From Micromonospora arida (GTDB lineage: Bacteria; Actinomycetota; Actinomycetes; Mycobacteriales; Micromonosporaceae), in assembly GCF_003857035.1 (NCBI RefSeq), contig NZ_QGSY01000132.1, forward strand, positions 1 through 40,745: DNA of 40,745 bases, written 5' to 3'. A model generated the notes under the pieces. That model made no database searches, was not told the DNA's origin, and saw nothing but the letters and a program-made list of their open reading frames with translations. This document shows positions 23,612-30,912 of this stretch, one piece after another; within the stretch, counting starts at the first letter, position 1, and each line of letters begins with the position of its first letter. The translations under genes and the position numbers were made by a program.

Positions 23612-24004
23612 ATGACCCAGGCAGCAGGCGCCCAGTCGGGCAAGCCCGAGGTTGGTCCGATCGAGGGTGCACCGCCGGCCGACCTCGTGATCGAGGACAT
23701 CACCGTGGGCGACGGCCCGCAGGCCGAGCCGGGCCAGTTGGTCAGCGTGCACTACGTCGGCGTGTCGCACTCCACGGGCGGCGAGTTCGACTCGTCGTGG
23801 AACCGGGGCGAGGCGTTCGACTTTCCGCTCGGCGGCGGCCAGGTCATCGCCGGCTGGGACCAGGGCGTCGTCGGCATGCGCGTCGGCGGTCGCCGCCGCT
23901 TGATCATCCCGCCGCACCTGGGGTACGGCGACCGGGGCGCCGCCGGCGTCATCAAGCCGGGCGAGACCCTGGTCTTCGTCGTCGACCTGCTCGGCGTGAG
24001 CTGA
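23612..24004 (+). CDS. FKBP-type peptidyl-prolyl cis-trans isomerase
   Basis: A 130-residue cytosolic FKBP. After a 23-residue flexible head comes the single FKBP domain with the active-site residues of the fold: VSVHYVGV, EFDSSWNRGEAFDFPLGGGQVIAGWDQGVVGMRVGGRRRLIIPPHLGYGDRGAAGVIKPGETLVFVVDLLGV. The core Asp (EFDSS), Phe, Val-Ile and Trp of the binding pocket and the Tyr in LGYG are present. It accelerates X-Pro isomerisation in folding. ATG 23612 follows GGCAGGAG. Confidence 0.93.
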   Translation: MTQAAGAQSGKPEVGPIEGAPPADLVIEDITVGDGPQAEPGQLVSVHYVGVSHSTGGEFDSSWNRGEAFDFPLGGGQVIAGWDQGVVGMRVGGRRRLIIPPHLGYGDRGAAGVIKPGETLVFVVDLLGVS

Positions 24005-24013
24005 CCGATTGTC

Positions 24014-24041
24014 GGGGTCGCCGGCCCACGCCGGCGGCCCC
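24014..24041. terminator. Bidirectional hairpin between convergent genes
   Basis: GGGGTCGCCGGC (24014-24025) pairs with GCCGGCGGCCCC (24030-24041) over a CCAC loop, with one G-U pair. It lies between the FKBP gene (plus) and the STAS gene (minus) and can serve both. Confidence 0.75.
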
Positions 24042-24082
24042 ACGTCCGGATACGAGGGTGGGAGCCCACCACGTCGTCGGGG

Positions 24083-24499
24083 TCAGGCGGCCAGTTGCAG
24101 GTCCGTGGTCGCGACGACCGGGCGACGCGCGGCCTCGATCGGCGAGGTCAGCTCCAGAATCGGCATCACGCGGTGCAGCCCGCTCACGCGCAGCACCCGC
24201 GCCACCACCGGGCTCGGGTCGACCAGGACCAACTCGCCACCGCAGGCCCGCACGCGCAGATGCGCCGCGAGCAGCGTGCGAACTCCAGCGGCGGAGAGCA
24301 GCCGCAGCCCGGACAACTCCAGTTGAAGCACCGGGCGGGCCGGCGCGGACCACAGCGCGGACCGGAACGCGGCCACCGTGGCGATGTCGACCTCGCCGGC
24401 CACCCGCACGAGGACCATCTGGTCACCGACGCTGACCTGCACGTCCAGCCGGTCGCTGTGCTCTTCCATGCCCAGAAATCTAGCCGCCACCACCGACAC
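24083..24499 (-). CDS. STAS-domain (anti-sigma antagonist-like) protein without phosphorylatable serine
   Basis: A 138-residue protein with one STAS domain (about 12-110): LDVQVSVGDQMVLVRVAGEVDIATVAAFRSALW, PVLQLELSGLRLLSAAGVRTLLAAHLRVRACGGELVLVDPS. In SpoIIAA-type antagonists the loop is DSSG and the second Ser is phosphorylated. Here the aligned residues are SAAG, so regulation by phosphorylation at that site is not possible; this is seen in many actinomycete members. The start is placed at GTG 24499 because GGAGGGG lies 6 nt upstream; ATG 24469 is the alternative without a clear site. No anti-sigma or sigma gene is adjacent. Confidence 0.8.
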   Translation of the reverse strand: MSVVAARFLGMEEHSDRLDVQVSVGDQMVLVRVAGEVDIATVAAFRSALWSAPARPVLQLELSGLRLLSAAGVRTLLAAHLRVRACGGELVLVDPSPVVARVLRVSGLHRVMPILELTSPIEAARRPVVATTDLQLAA

Positions 24500-24524
24500 T
24501 TTCGCCCCTCCACGGAGTGATTCC

Positions 24525-24546
24525 GGGTACGCCCAGGGGCATACCC
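24525..24546. promoter_or_regulatory. Palindrome in the divergent STAS / strictosidine-synthase-like promoter
   Basis: GGGTA-C-GCCC-AG-GGGC-A-TACCC forms a 22-bp dyad with a single mismatched pair. It lies 26 bp upstream of the STAS start and about 105 bp upstream of the divergent gene. Its symmetry suggests a dimeric repressor site; the protein is unknown. Confidence 0.4.
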
Positions 24547-24651
24547 CGAGGCGCCCCACCTCCCTCTCGGGGTGGAGTCAGGGGTCCACCCGGCACGCCG
24601 CGCGGGCTCGGAACGCGGGGGTCTGCCGGCATTCGGGTGGAGAATAGGTCG

Positions 24652-25668
24652 ATGCTGATCCCCCGGCCCCGGCCGCCCCGGCTGATCCGCCCCGTCCGCG
24701 AGCCGGCGACCAGCCCTCCGCCACTGGCCGGGCCATGGGCACCCACCGACCACCGGCTCGACGAGGCCGAGTTGCTACCCCTCCCCACGGGTGCCGTCGG
24801 CCCCGAGGACGTGCTGGTCGACCGCTCCGGGCGGGTGATCAGTGGCGACGAGGACGGCCGGCTCTGGTGGTGGCCGGTCGACGCGCTGGCCGGCACCCCA
24901 CCCCAACTGCTGGCCGAGACCGGGGGCCGTCCGCTCGGCATCGAGCTGGACCCGTCCGGCGAGGCTCTGGTGGTCTGCGACGCGTACCGCGGATTGCTGC
25001 GGGTCACCCCCGACGGCGCGGTACGCGAACTGACCGGAACGGCACCCCCGGTGCACCTGGCCAACAACGCGACGGTGGGTCGTGACGGCACCATCTACTT
25101 CACCGACAGCTCCGACCGGTTTCCGGTCTCGCACTGGAAGCGGGACCTGCTGGAGCATCGTCCCAACGGTCGGGTGCTGGCCCACCATCCGGGCAGCGGC
25201 CGCACCGAGGTGGTGACCGACGGGCTGTACTTCCCCAACGGAATCGCGCTGACCCCGGACGAGTCGGCGCTGATGCTGGTGGAGACCAGCACCCACCGCC
25301 TGCTCCGGGTCGAGCTCAGCGGCGGTGTGCGGGTCCTCGCCGACCTGCCCGCGTACCCGGACAATCTCGCCTCGGTGGGCGACGGGACGTACTGGATCGC
25401 GCTGCCCAGCCCTCGGGTGCCGATCGCCGAACGGCTGCTGCCCCATCCGCGGCTGCGCCAGATCGCCGCCCTGCTGCCCGACGCGATGCAGCCGCAGCCA
25501 CGCCGCTACGGGCTGGTCGCGCTGGTCGACGACGCGGGAACGGTCCGCCGGACGCTGCACGGTCCGAACGGGCACTACTCGATGATCACCGGGGTACGCC
25601 AGCACGGCGACCACCTCTGGCTGGGCAGCCTCACCGGGTCCGGGATAGCCCGCGTACCCCTGGGGTGA
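24652..25668 (+). CDS. Strictosidine synthase-like / SMP-30 six-bladed propeller protein
   Basis: A 338-residue protein of the SMP-30/strictosidine synthase-like beta-propeller class. Characteristic segments are GPEDVLVDRSGRVISGDEDGRLWW, RPLGIELDPSGEALVVCDAYRGLLRV, LANNATVGRDGTIYFTDSSDRFPVSHWKRDLLEHRPNGRV and DGLYFPNGIALTPDESALMLVETSTHRLLRV. Bacterial members are probably hydrolases of lactones or esters, not alkaloid synthases. There is no signal peptide (head is Pro/Arg-rich). ATG 24652 follows GGTGGAG. It is monocistronic, with a hairpin after it. Confidence 0.85.
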   Translation: MLIPRPRPPRLIRPVREPATSPPPLAGPWAPTDHRLDEAELLPLPTGAVGPEDVLVDRSGRVISGDEDGRLWWWPVDALAGTPPQLLAETGGRPLGIELDPSGEALVVCDAYRGLLRVTPDGAVRELTGTAPPVHLANNATVGRDGTIYFTDSSDRFPVSHWKRDLLEHRPNGRVLAHHPGSGRTEVVTDGLYFPNGIALTPDESALMLVETSTHRLLRVELSGGVRVLADLPAYPDNLASVGDGTYWIALPSPRVPIAERLLPHPRLRQIAALLPDAMQPQPRRYGLVALVDDAGTVRRTLHGPNGHYSMITGVRQHGDHLWLGSLTGSGIARVPLG

Positions 25669-25682
25669 CGGCCACGTGCGGC

Positions 25683-25720
25683 GACAGGGCCGGTCGCCGT
25701 GGTGGCGGGCCGACCCTGTC
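25683..25720. terminator. Hairpin between convergent genes
   Basis: GACAGGG...GGTC pairs with GGCC...CCCTGTC (25683-25695 with 25708-25720) in a 13-bp stem with one mismatch and one G-U pair. It lies between the propeller gene (plus) and the L,D-transpeptidase gene (minus). Confidence 0.7.
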
Positions 25721-25737
25721 CTGCCGTCAGTGGCGTC

Positions 25738-27006
25738 TCAGCGGCCGCTGACCGAGGGCGCCGGTGCGGGCGATCCGCCGGCCACCGCGCCCGGGTGCGC
25801 CGGGGCGACCGGTGCGGGCTTGAGCCCGGGCGGCACCGGCAGGGCGCTGCCCCGGGCGAACTCGTCCCAGCTCACGTTCCACGCGGTCCAGCCGTTGCCC
25901 GGCTGTAGCTCCACCTCGGTGCCCTTGACCGTGACCAGGTCACCAACCTGCGTCACCCCCATCAACCAGTCGGCCGCGGTGGCGGAGACGTTCGCGCAAC
26001 CGTGCGAGACGTTGGTGTTCCCCTGGTCCCCCTCCGACCAGGGGGCGGAGTGGATGAACTCGCCGCCCCAGGTGTAGCGCTGGGCGTCGTCGACGTCGAC
26101 CACGTAGCCGCCGTCCGGCTCACCCCGGGTGTCGAAGGTGACCCGCTCGTGCTTCTCCATGATCACCATCTTGCCGCTGGAACTCGGCGTGCTCGGCTTA
26201 CCCAGGCTGACCGGGATCCGGCGGACCTGCTTGCCGTCGCGCAGCACGGTCATCTGCTTGGTGGCGTTGTCGATCTCCAGCGAGACCTGCCGTCCGATCT
26301 TGGAGGTCGCGGTCCGCTCGGCGTCGCCGACCAGCTTCTTTCCGATCGGCAGGCCCTCCAGACCGGCCCGGACACTGATGGTGGTCCCCGGCTTCCAGAA
26401 ATCGGGGGCGCGGTAATAGACCTGGCTCCCATCCTCAAGCCACGACCAGGTGCCCGGTTGGGGTGGATTGGTCTTTACGAACAACCGCCGCTGAACATCC
26501 GCCCTGGCCTCTTTCGGAATTCCTGGGTCGAACGCCACTGTTACCGGCATCGCCGTGCCGTACGTCCGATTGCCGTTGAAATAGAGTGTGCTGGTGATCT
26601 GCGGCTTGGTCGATTTGGCCATGGTTGTGAAGGTGGTGGTGCGGGTGGTGGTGGCACCGGAGTCACCGGTCGCGGTCACCTCGGCGGTGTAGGTCCGTCG
26701 TGGTTGCAGCGGGGCGCTCGGCACCCAGCCCGAGCCGTCCTCGCGCGGCTCGGCGTTGACCTGCTTGCCCTTGTCGTCGGTGAGGCGTACGCCGGTGACC
26801 CGCCCGCCCTTGACCACGGTGCCCACCTCGGCACTGACCGGGACGTCCCGGGCCTTGTCCCCCGGCGTCACAGCGAGTTCCGGTGCGGCGGCGTGCTTCT
26901 TGGCCGAGCCGGTCGCCGATCCCCGGTCGGCGGTGCACGCACCCAGGACGAGTGGTGCGGCTGCGATGGTTACCGCCAACAGCGTCAATCGCCGCCTAGA
27001 CGTCAT
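25738..27006 (-). CDS. L,D-transpeptidase lipoprotein with Ig-like domains
   Basis: A 422-residue exported lipoprotein: signal peptide with lipobox LGAC (Cys24), two beta-rich Ig-like domains (about 40-135 and 136-232), then a YkuD catalytic domain (about 238-370). The active site has His319 (FIHSAPW), His335, Gly336 and nucleophile Cys337 (SHGCANVS). A Pro/Ala-rich tail ends the protein. This layout is that of LdtMt2-type enzymes, which form 3-3 crosslinks in peptidoglycan outside the membrane. ATG 27006 follows GGGGAC. Upstream DNA is less GC-rich than the gene itself. Confidence 0.95.
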   Translation of the reverse strand: MTSRRRLTLLAVTIAAAPLVLGACTADRGSATGSAKKHAAAPELAVTPGDKARDVPVSAEVGTVVKGGRVTGVRLTDDKGKQVNAEPREDGSGWVPSAPLQPRRTYTAEVTATGDSGATTTRTTTFTTMAKSTKPQITSTLYFNGNRTYGTAMPVTVAFDPGIPKEARADVQRRLFVKTNPPQPGTWSWLEDGSQVYYRAPDFWKPGTTISVRAGLEGLPIGKKLVGDAERTATSKIGRQVSLEIDNATKQMTVLRDGKQVRRIPVSLGKPSTPSSSGKMVIMEKHERVTFDTRGEPDGGYVVDVDDAQRYTWGGEFIHSAPWSEGDQGNTNVSHGCANVSATAADWLMGVTQVGDLVTVKGTEVELQPGNGWTAWNVSWDEFARGSALPVPPGLKPAPVAPAHPGAVAGGSPAPAPSVSGR

Positions 27007-27248
27007 GTTTCAGTCCCCCCGTTTTCGACTTCCCTCCGCCATATTCTTGCCCGCTTGCGGGGTCCATTCGCGGCATTCGGAAATAATCGCCGGCGCATTT
27101 ATCGACGCATTTTCCGACAATGCTCCGCTTGGCCGGAACAGTGGTCCAACGGACCCGTGTCATGCGTTTTGCTCCGCTTGAGCGACGCGACGTCAACTGT
27201 CCGAATGGCAGGGTGGTGGCATCTGGGGGCGCCCCCGCTTCATGATCG

Positions 27249-27313
27249 ACTCGGCCTCAAGGAAGTCGCGGCATCCCGGTCGCCCTGATACCGCGACTTC
27301 CAGGAGCCCGAGT
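27249..27313. other. 65-nt imperfect inverted repeat, possible structured RNA or terminator
   Basis: GGAAGTCGCGG (27261-27271) and CCGCGACTTCC (27291-27301) form a perfect 11-bp stem over a 19-nt loop. ACTCGG (27249-27254) and CCGAGT (27308-27313) extend it after a symmetric 6-nt internal loop. It stands over 240 bp from either neighbouring start codon, so it is not the terminator of a visible gene. It may be a small RNA, an attenuator or the remnant of a mobile element. Confidence 0.5.
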
Positions 27314-27434
27314 GGATCAGGCGCCGTGGCGAACCGGGCGAACCGGGCCGGGCGGCTCACGCGGCGTGGAGGTGCGGGAAGTAGAAGGTCAGGTCTGGTG
27401 TCGCACCTCGTGGGCAGACTTTTGTCAGTTGAAG

Positions 27435-27445
27435 CGAAACTTCCG
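27435..27445. promoter_or_regulatory. LacI-family operator-like site
   Basis: CGAAACTTCCG differs by one base from CGAAACTTTCG, the palindrome bound by XlnR/BxlR-like LacI regulators of sugar genes in actinomycetes. It lies 28 bp before the predicted promoter of a sugar-metabolism operon. No lacI-type gene is in the window. Confidence 0.4.
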
Positions 27446-27462
27446 GCGAACGCGACAAAGCT

Positions 27463-27491
27463 TTGCCTTCGTCCGGAGGCAAGAGTAAGGT
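27463..27491 (+). promoter_or_regulatory. Candidate housekeeping promoter of the sugar operon
   Basis: TTGCCT (27463-27468), 17 bp, TAAGGT (27486-27491) fits the TTGAC/TANNNT pattern of actinobacterial primary sigma promoters. It would give a leader of about 205 nt before the first gene. Confidence 0.4.
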
Positions 27492-27705
27492 CTCGATCTA
27501 GATAGAGGGTTGCCCATTCGTCGATCAACTTGCCGCCACCTCTGCCGGGTCGCCGCGTTCCGCTCCCGATGGGTCCGGGCCGCACCCGCGCCGTCCCTCA
27601 CCGTCCAGCCGGAGCCCGCCTCCGGCCAGTTCGGCGCGCCCGGCGGACGGCAGTCAGGTCGACCGCCGCCGACGGCGTACCAGCCGTCAGGAAGGGACCA
27701 CCACC

Positions 27706-28671
27706 ATGGATCAACAACTCAACCGACCGGGGCCGACGCCGGCGTCCGAGCCGGTCAGCCGGCGTGGAGTGCTGCGCGCCGCGACCGTCTCCGCGGCCGC
27801 TGTCGGTGCCGCCGGTCTGCTCGGCGGCCCGGCCGTCGCCGCGCCCGCCGCTTCCACCGGGCAGGCCCAGGGCCGCCGCCGGGTGCCGGTGGACCGGATC
27901 AGCATCCAGCTCTACACGCTGCGTGATCAGCTCGCCGCCGACCTCCCCGGCACCCTGGACGCGCTGCGCCGGATCGGCTACCGGCGAGTGGAGCACGCCG
28001 GTTTCGTCGGACGCACCGCCGCACAGTTCCGGGCCGCGCTCGACGAGGCCGGGCTGCGTTCCACCTCCGGGCACGTCGGCATCCCGCAGCCGTTCGACGC
28101 CGCCACGTGGGAGCAGGCTCTCGCCGACGCCAATGTGGTGGGCTGCAAGAAGATCGTTCACCCGTACTTCGGTCGGGACGCGAGCGGTCAGCCGATCCGG
28201 GACCCCGCCGTCTACCGGGCCCTGGCCCGGGACCTGAACCGCGCGGGTCGGCTCGCCGAACGCGCGGGGCTGGACTTCGGCTACCACAACCACCAGCTCG
28301 AGTTCGTGCCGCTGACCGGCGGCTCGACCGGGTTCGACATCCTCAGCTCGCAGACCGATTCCCGGCTGGTCCACTTCGAGCTCGACCTCTACTGGACCTG
28401 GCGGGGCGCTCACGACCCGGTCGACGTGATCCGGGCCAACCGCGGTCGGATCCGACAGGTGCACGTCAAGGACCTCGACGTCGAGGGTGGTTTCGCCGAC
28501 CTCGGCGACGGTGTCATCGATTTCGGCCGCATCTTCGCCCACGAGCGGGAGGCCGGCATCGAGGAGTACATCGTGGAGCGTGACGACGCGGGTACCGCGC
28601 CGCGCTCCCCCGCCGACGCCCTGGACACCGCTCGCGTCGGCTTCGACTATCTCGCTTCACTTCGGTACTGA
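27706..28671 (+). CDS. Tat-exported sugar phosphate isomerase/epimerase-like TIM barrel
   Basis: A 321-residue protein with a twin-arginine signal (SRRGVLRAATVSAAAVGAAG, about 18-37) and an Ala-rich cleavage region (AVAAPAAS). The rest is an AP_endonuc_2/xylose-isomerase-like barrel: ISIQLYTLRDQLAADLPGTLDALRRIGY, VEHAGFVGRTAAQFRAALDEAGL, DFGYHNHQLEF (metal-binding His), LVHFELDLYWTW, GRIRQVHVKDLD and EEYIVERDDAG. Such proteins interconvert sugars or polyols in a divalent-metal site. Export by Tat suggests folding with metal before secretion. ATG 27706 follows GGAAGGGACC. It precedes a secreted sugar dehydrogenase by 23 bp, so the two form an operon. Confidence 0.87.
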   Translation: MDQQLNRPGPTPASEPVSRRGVLRAATVSAAAVGAAGLLGGPAVAAPAASTGQAQGRRRVPVDRISIQLYTLRDQLAADLPGTLDALRRIGYRRVEHAGFVGRTAAQFRAALDEAGLRSTSGHVGIPQPFDAATWEQALADANVVGCKKIVHPYFGRDASGQPIRDPAVYRALARDLNRAGRLAERAGLDFGYHNHQLEFVPLTGGSTGFDILSSQTDSRLVHFELDLYWTWRGAHDPVDVIRANRGRIRQVHVKDLDVEGGFADLGDGVIDFGRIFAHEREAGIEEYIVERDDAGTAPRSPADALDTARVGFDYLASLRY

Positions 28672-28694
28672 AACAACCCCGGGGGACTCACCTG

Positions 28695-30794
28695 ATGAAC
28701 AGGACCGCATTCGCGTCCGCCCTGCTGCTGGTGACGGCCGGTCTGGCCGTACCACCGTCGGCAGCGTCCGCAGCGCCGGCCGCGCCGCCGGACAGCAGCT
28801 TCCAGAAAGTGACACTGAACGACTTCCCGGGCGAGCCGATGAGCCTCGCCGTCCTGCCCGACCTGCGGGTGCTGCACACCTCCCGCACCGGTGAGGTCCG
28901 CATCCACGACCCGCGCACCGGGCTGAACACCCTCGCCGCCGACATTCCGGTGTACGAGCACGACGAGGAGGGGTTGCAGGGCGTCGCCATCGACCCGAAC
29001 TTCGCCCAGAACAAGTGGGTGTACCTGTACTACTCGCCGCCGATGGACACTCCGGTGGACGACCCTGCGACTCCCGGCGTCAACGAGGGGGACGCGCCGG
29101 AGACCGGCACCGAGGCGGACTGGCAGCGGTTCAAGGGCGCGCTGCGGCTGTCCCGGTTCAAGCTGGACGGGATGAGGCTGAACCTCGCCAGTGAGCAGCA
29201 GATCATCGACGTGCCCACCGACCGGGGCATCTGCTGCCACGTCGGCGGCCAGATCGACTTCGACAGCAAGGGCAACCTGTACCTGTCGACCGGTGACGAC
29301 ACCAACCCGTTCGCCTCGGACGGCTACATCCCGATCGACGAGCGGGCCGACCGCAACCCGGCGTACGACGCCCAGCGCACCTCGGCCAACACCAACGACC
29401 TGCGAGGCAAGCTGCTGCGCATCAAGGTGAAGGCCGGCGGTGGTTACACCGTGCCGGCCGGCAACCTGTTCAAGCCCGGCACGGCGCAGACCCGCCCGGA
29501 GATCTACGCGATGGGGCTGCGCAACGCGTTCCGGTTCGCCGTCGACCGGCGTACCGACGACGTGTACCTGGGCGACTACTCCCCGGACGCCTCCAACCCG
29601 AACCCGGAGCGCGGGCCGGCTGGGCACGGTCGGTGGATGCGCATCGACAAGCCGGCGAACTACGGCTGGCCGTACTGTGTGACGCCGACGATCGCCTACC
29701 GCGACTACGACTTCGCCACCGGCGAGTCCGGCGCCAAGTTCAACTGCAAGCGCCCGGTCAACGACTCGCCGCACAACACCGGCAAGCGGCAGCTGCCGCC
29801 GGTCGAGCAGCCGGAGGTCTGGTACCCCTCGGCCGCGTCGGGTGAGTTCCCGCAGCTGGGCAGCGGCGGGATCGGCCCGATGGGTGGCCCGGCGTACGAG
29901 TACGACGGAACCAGCACGTCGCGTACCCGCTGGCCGGCCTACTACGACGGGGTGCCGCTGTTCTACGAGTGGACCCGGGACTACATCAAGGAGTTCCGCC
30001 TCGACGAGGACGGCGACGTCAACGACATCCGCCCGGTGGTGCCGTCGCTGGTGGTGGACAACCCGATGGACATGGAGTTCGGCCCGGACGGCGCGCTCTA
30101 CGTCCTGGAGTACGGCGACGGTTACTTCGCCGAGAACCCGGACGCGCAGCTGTCCCGGATCGACTTCGTCCGGGGCAACCGGACGCCGATCCCGAAGATC
30201 AGTGGCACCCCGACCGTCGGGCAGGCCCCGCTGACCGTCGCGTTCTCCAGCGCCGGCACGACCGACCCGGACGGTGACAAGCTCAGCTACGCGTGGGACT
30301 TCAACGCGGACGGCTCGGTGGACAGCACCGCTCCGAACGCGAGCTGGACGTTCCCGGAGAACGGTTCGTACACGCCGACGTTGAAGGTCACCGACCGCAC
30401 CGGACGGTCCGCCTCGGCGTCCCTGCCGCTGGTGGTCGGGCCGACCGCGCCGATCATCGAGTTCGTCGCCCCGGAGGCCGGGCAGCCGTTCCAGTTCGGG
30501 CAGACGGTCGCGTACGAGGTGAAGGTCACCGACGACCTGCCGGTGGACTGCTCGCGGGTGAAGGTCACCTACGTGCTCGGGCACGATGAGCACGGGCACC
30601 CGCTCTCCACCTCGACGGGCTGTTCCGGGACCATTCCCACCTTCCTGGACGGTGGGCACAGCGGCGCGGACAACCTGACCGCCGTGTTCGTCGCGGAGTA
30701 CACCGACGCCCCGACCGACCCGGGCGTACCCCCGCAGTCCGCTTCGGCGACGGTGGTGCTGGACCCGACCCCGGTGGCGGGTCTGGCCGGCTGA
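28695..30794 (+). CDS. Secreted PQQ-type sugar dehydrogenase with PKD domain
   Basis: A 699-residue protein with a Sec signal peptide (about 1-27). Residues 35-490 form a soluble glucose/sorbosone dehydrogenase-like propeller: EPMSLAVLPDLRVLHTSRTGEVRI, DEEGLQGVAIDPNFAQNKWVYLYYSP, GGQIDFDSKGNLYLSTGDDTNPF and MGLRNAFRFAVDRRTDDVYLGD. A PKD domain follows (about 497-585, DPDGDKLSYAWDFNADGS). The last 110 residues form a beta-rich domain with a Cys pair (DCSRVKVTYVLGHDEHGHP...GCSG). It presumably oxidises an extracellular sugar, with PKD aiding substrate or wall contact. PQQ dependence is inferred from the family. The operon partner is the Tat-exported isomerase-like protein. Confidence 0.9.
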   Translation: MNRTAFASALLLVTAGLAVPPSAASAAPAAPPDSSFQKVTLNDFPGEPMSLAVLPDLRVLHTSRTGEVRIHDPRTGLNTLAADIPVYEHDEEGLQGVAIDPNFAQNKWVYLYYSPPMDTPVDDPATPGVNEGDAPETGTEADWQRFKGALRLSRFKLDGMRLNLASEQQIIDVPTDRGICCHVGGQIDFDSKGNLYLSTGDDTNPFASDGYIPIDERADRNPAYDAQRTSANTNDLRGKLLRIKVKAGGGYTVPAGNLFKPGTAQTRPEIYAMGLRNAFRFAVDRRTDDVYLGDYSPDASNPNPERGPAGHGRWMRIDKPANYGWPYCVTPTIAYRDYDFATGESGAKFNCKRPVNDSPHNTGKRQLPPVEQPEVWYPSAASGEFPQLGSGGIGPMGGPAYEYDGTSTSRTRWPAYYDGVPLFYEWTRDYIKEFRLDEDGDVNDIRPVVPSLVVDNPMDMEFGPDGALYVLEYGDGYFAENPDAQLSRIDFVRGNRTPIPKISGTPTVGQAPLTVAFSSAGTTDPDGDKLSYAWDFNADGSVDSTAPNASWTFPENGSYTPTLKVTDRTGRSASASLPLVVGPTAPIIEFVAPEAGQPFQFGQTVAYEVKVTDDLPVDCSRVKVTYVLGHDEHGHPLSTSTGCSGTIPTFLDGGHSGADNLTAVFVAEYTDAPTDPGVPPQSASATVVLDPTPVAGLAG

Positions 30795-30813
30795 TCAGTT
30801 CAACCACGACAGT

Positions 30814-30843
30814 GGCGGCGGCCGGATCACTCCGGCCGCCGCC
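30814..30843. terminator. Hairpin terminator between convergent genes
   Basis: A perfect 13-bp stem (30814-30826 and 30831-30843) with a TCAC loop lies 20 nt after the sugar dehydrogenase stop and faces the beta-helix gene from the other side. Confidence 0.85.
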
Positions 30844-30912
30844 GCACGTCGTTCAGCTCCACGTTCTCGCCGGCACCATCGCCGGGGCGTCCCGACGACG
30901 GCCAGTGGCAGG

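Larger units (their letters stand above)
27007..27705. other. Long non-coding divergent promoter region
   Basis: About 700 bp without a credible gene, between the L,D-transpeptidase (minus) and the sugar operon (plus). It has locally lower GC (around 27010-27120 and 27410-27510). It contains GGTCC-AAC-GGACC (27143-27155), two copies of TGCTCCGCTTG at 27121 and 27170, a 12-bp GGGGGCGCCCCC palindrome (27225-27236), a long hairpin (27249-27313), a LacI-operator-like site (27435-27445) and a plausible promoter (27463-27491). I could not match it to a known riboswitch. Confidence 0.7.

Noticed and set aside
27007..27200. Riboswitch in the L,D-transpeptidase leader
   Set aside because: Cell-wall genes of actinomycetes are often under ydaO-type control, but the conserved sequence blocks could not be found here.
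27193..27585. A 130-codon minus-strand gene in the long intergenic region
   Set aside because: No ribosome binding site, no recognisable domain, Arg/Pro-rich composition, and it overlaps the hairpin and promoter-like elements.
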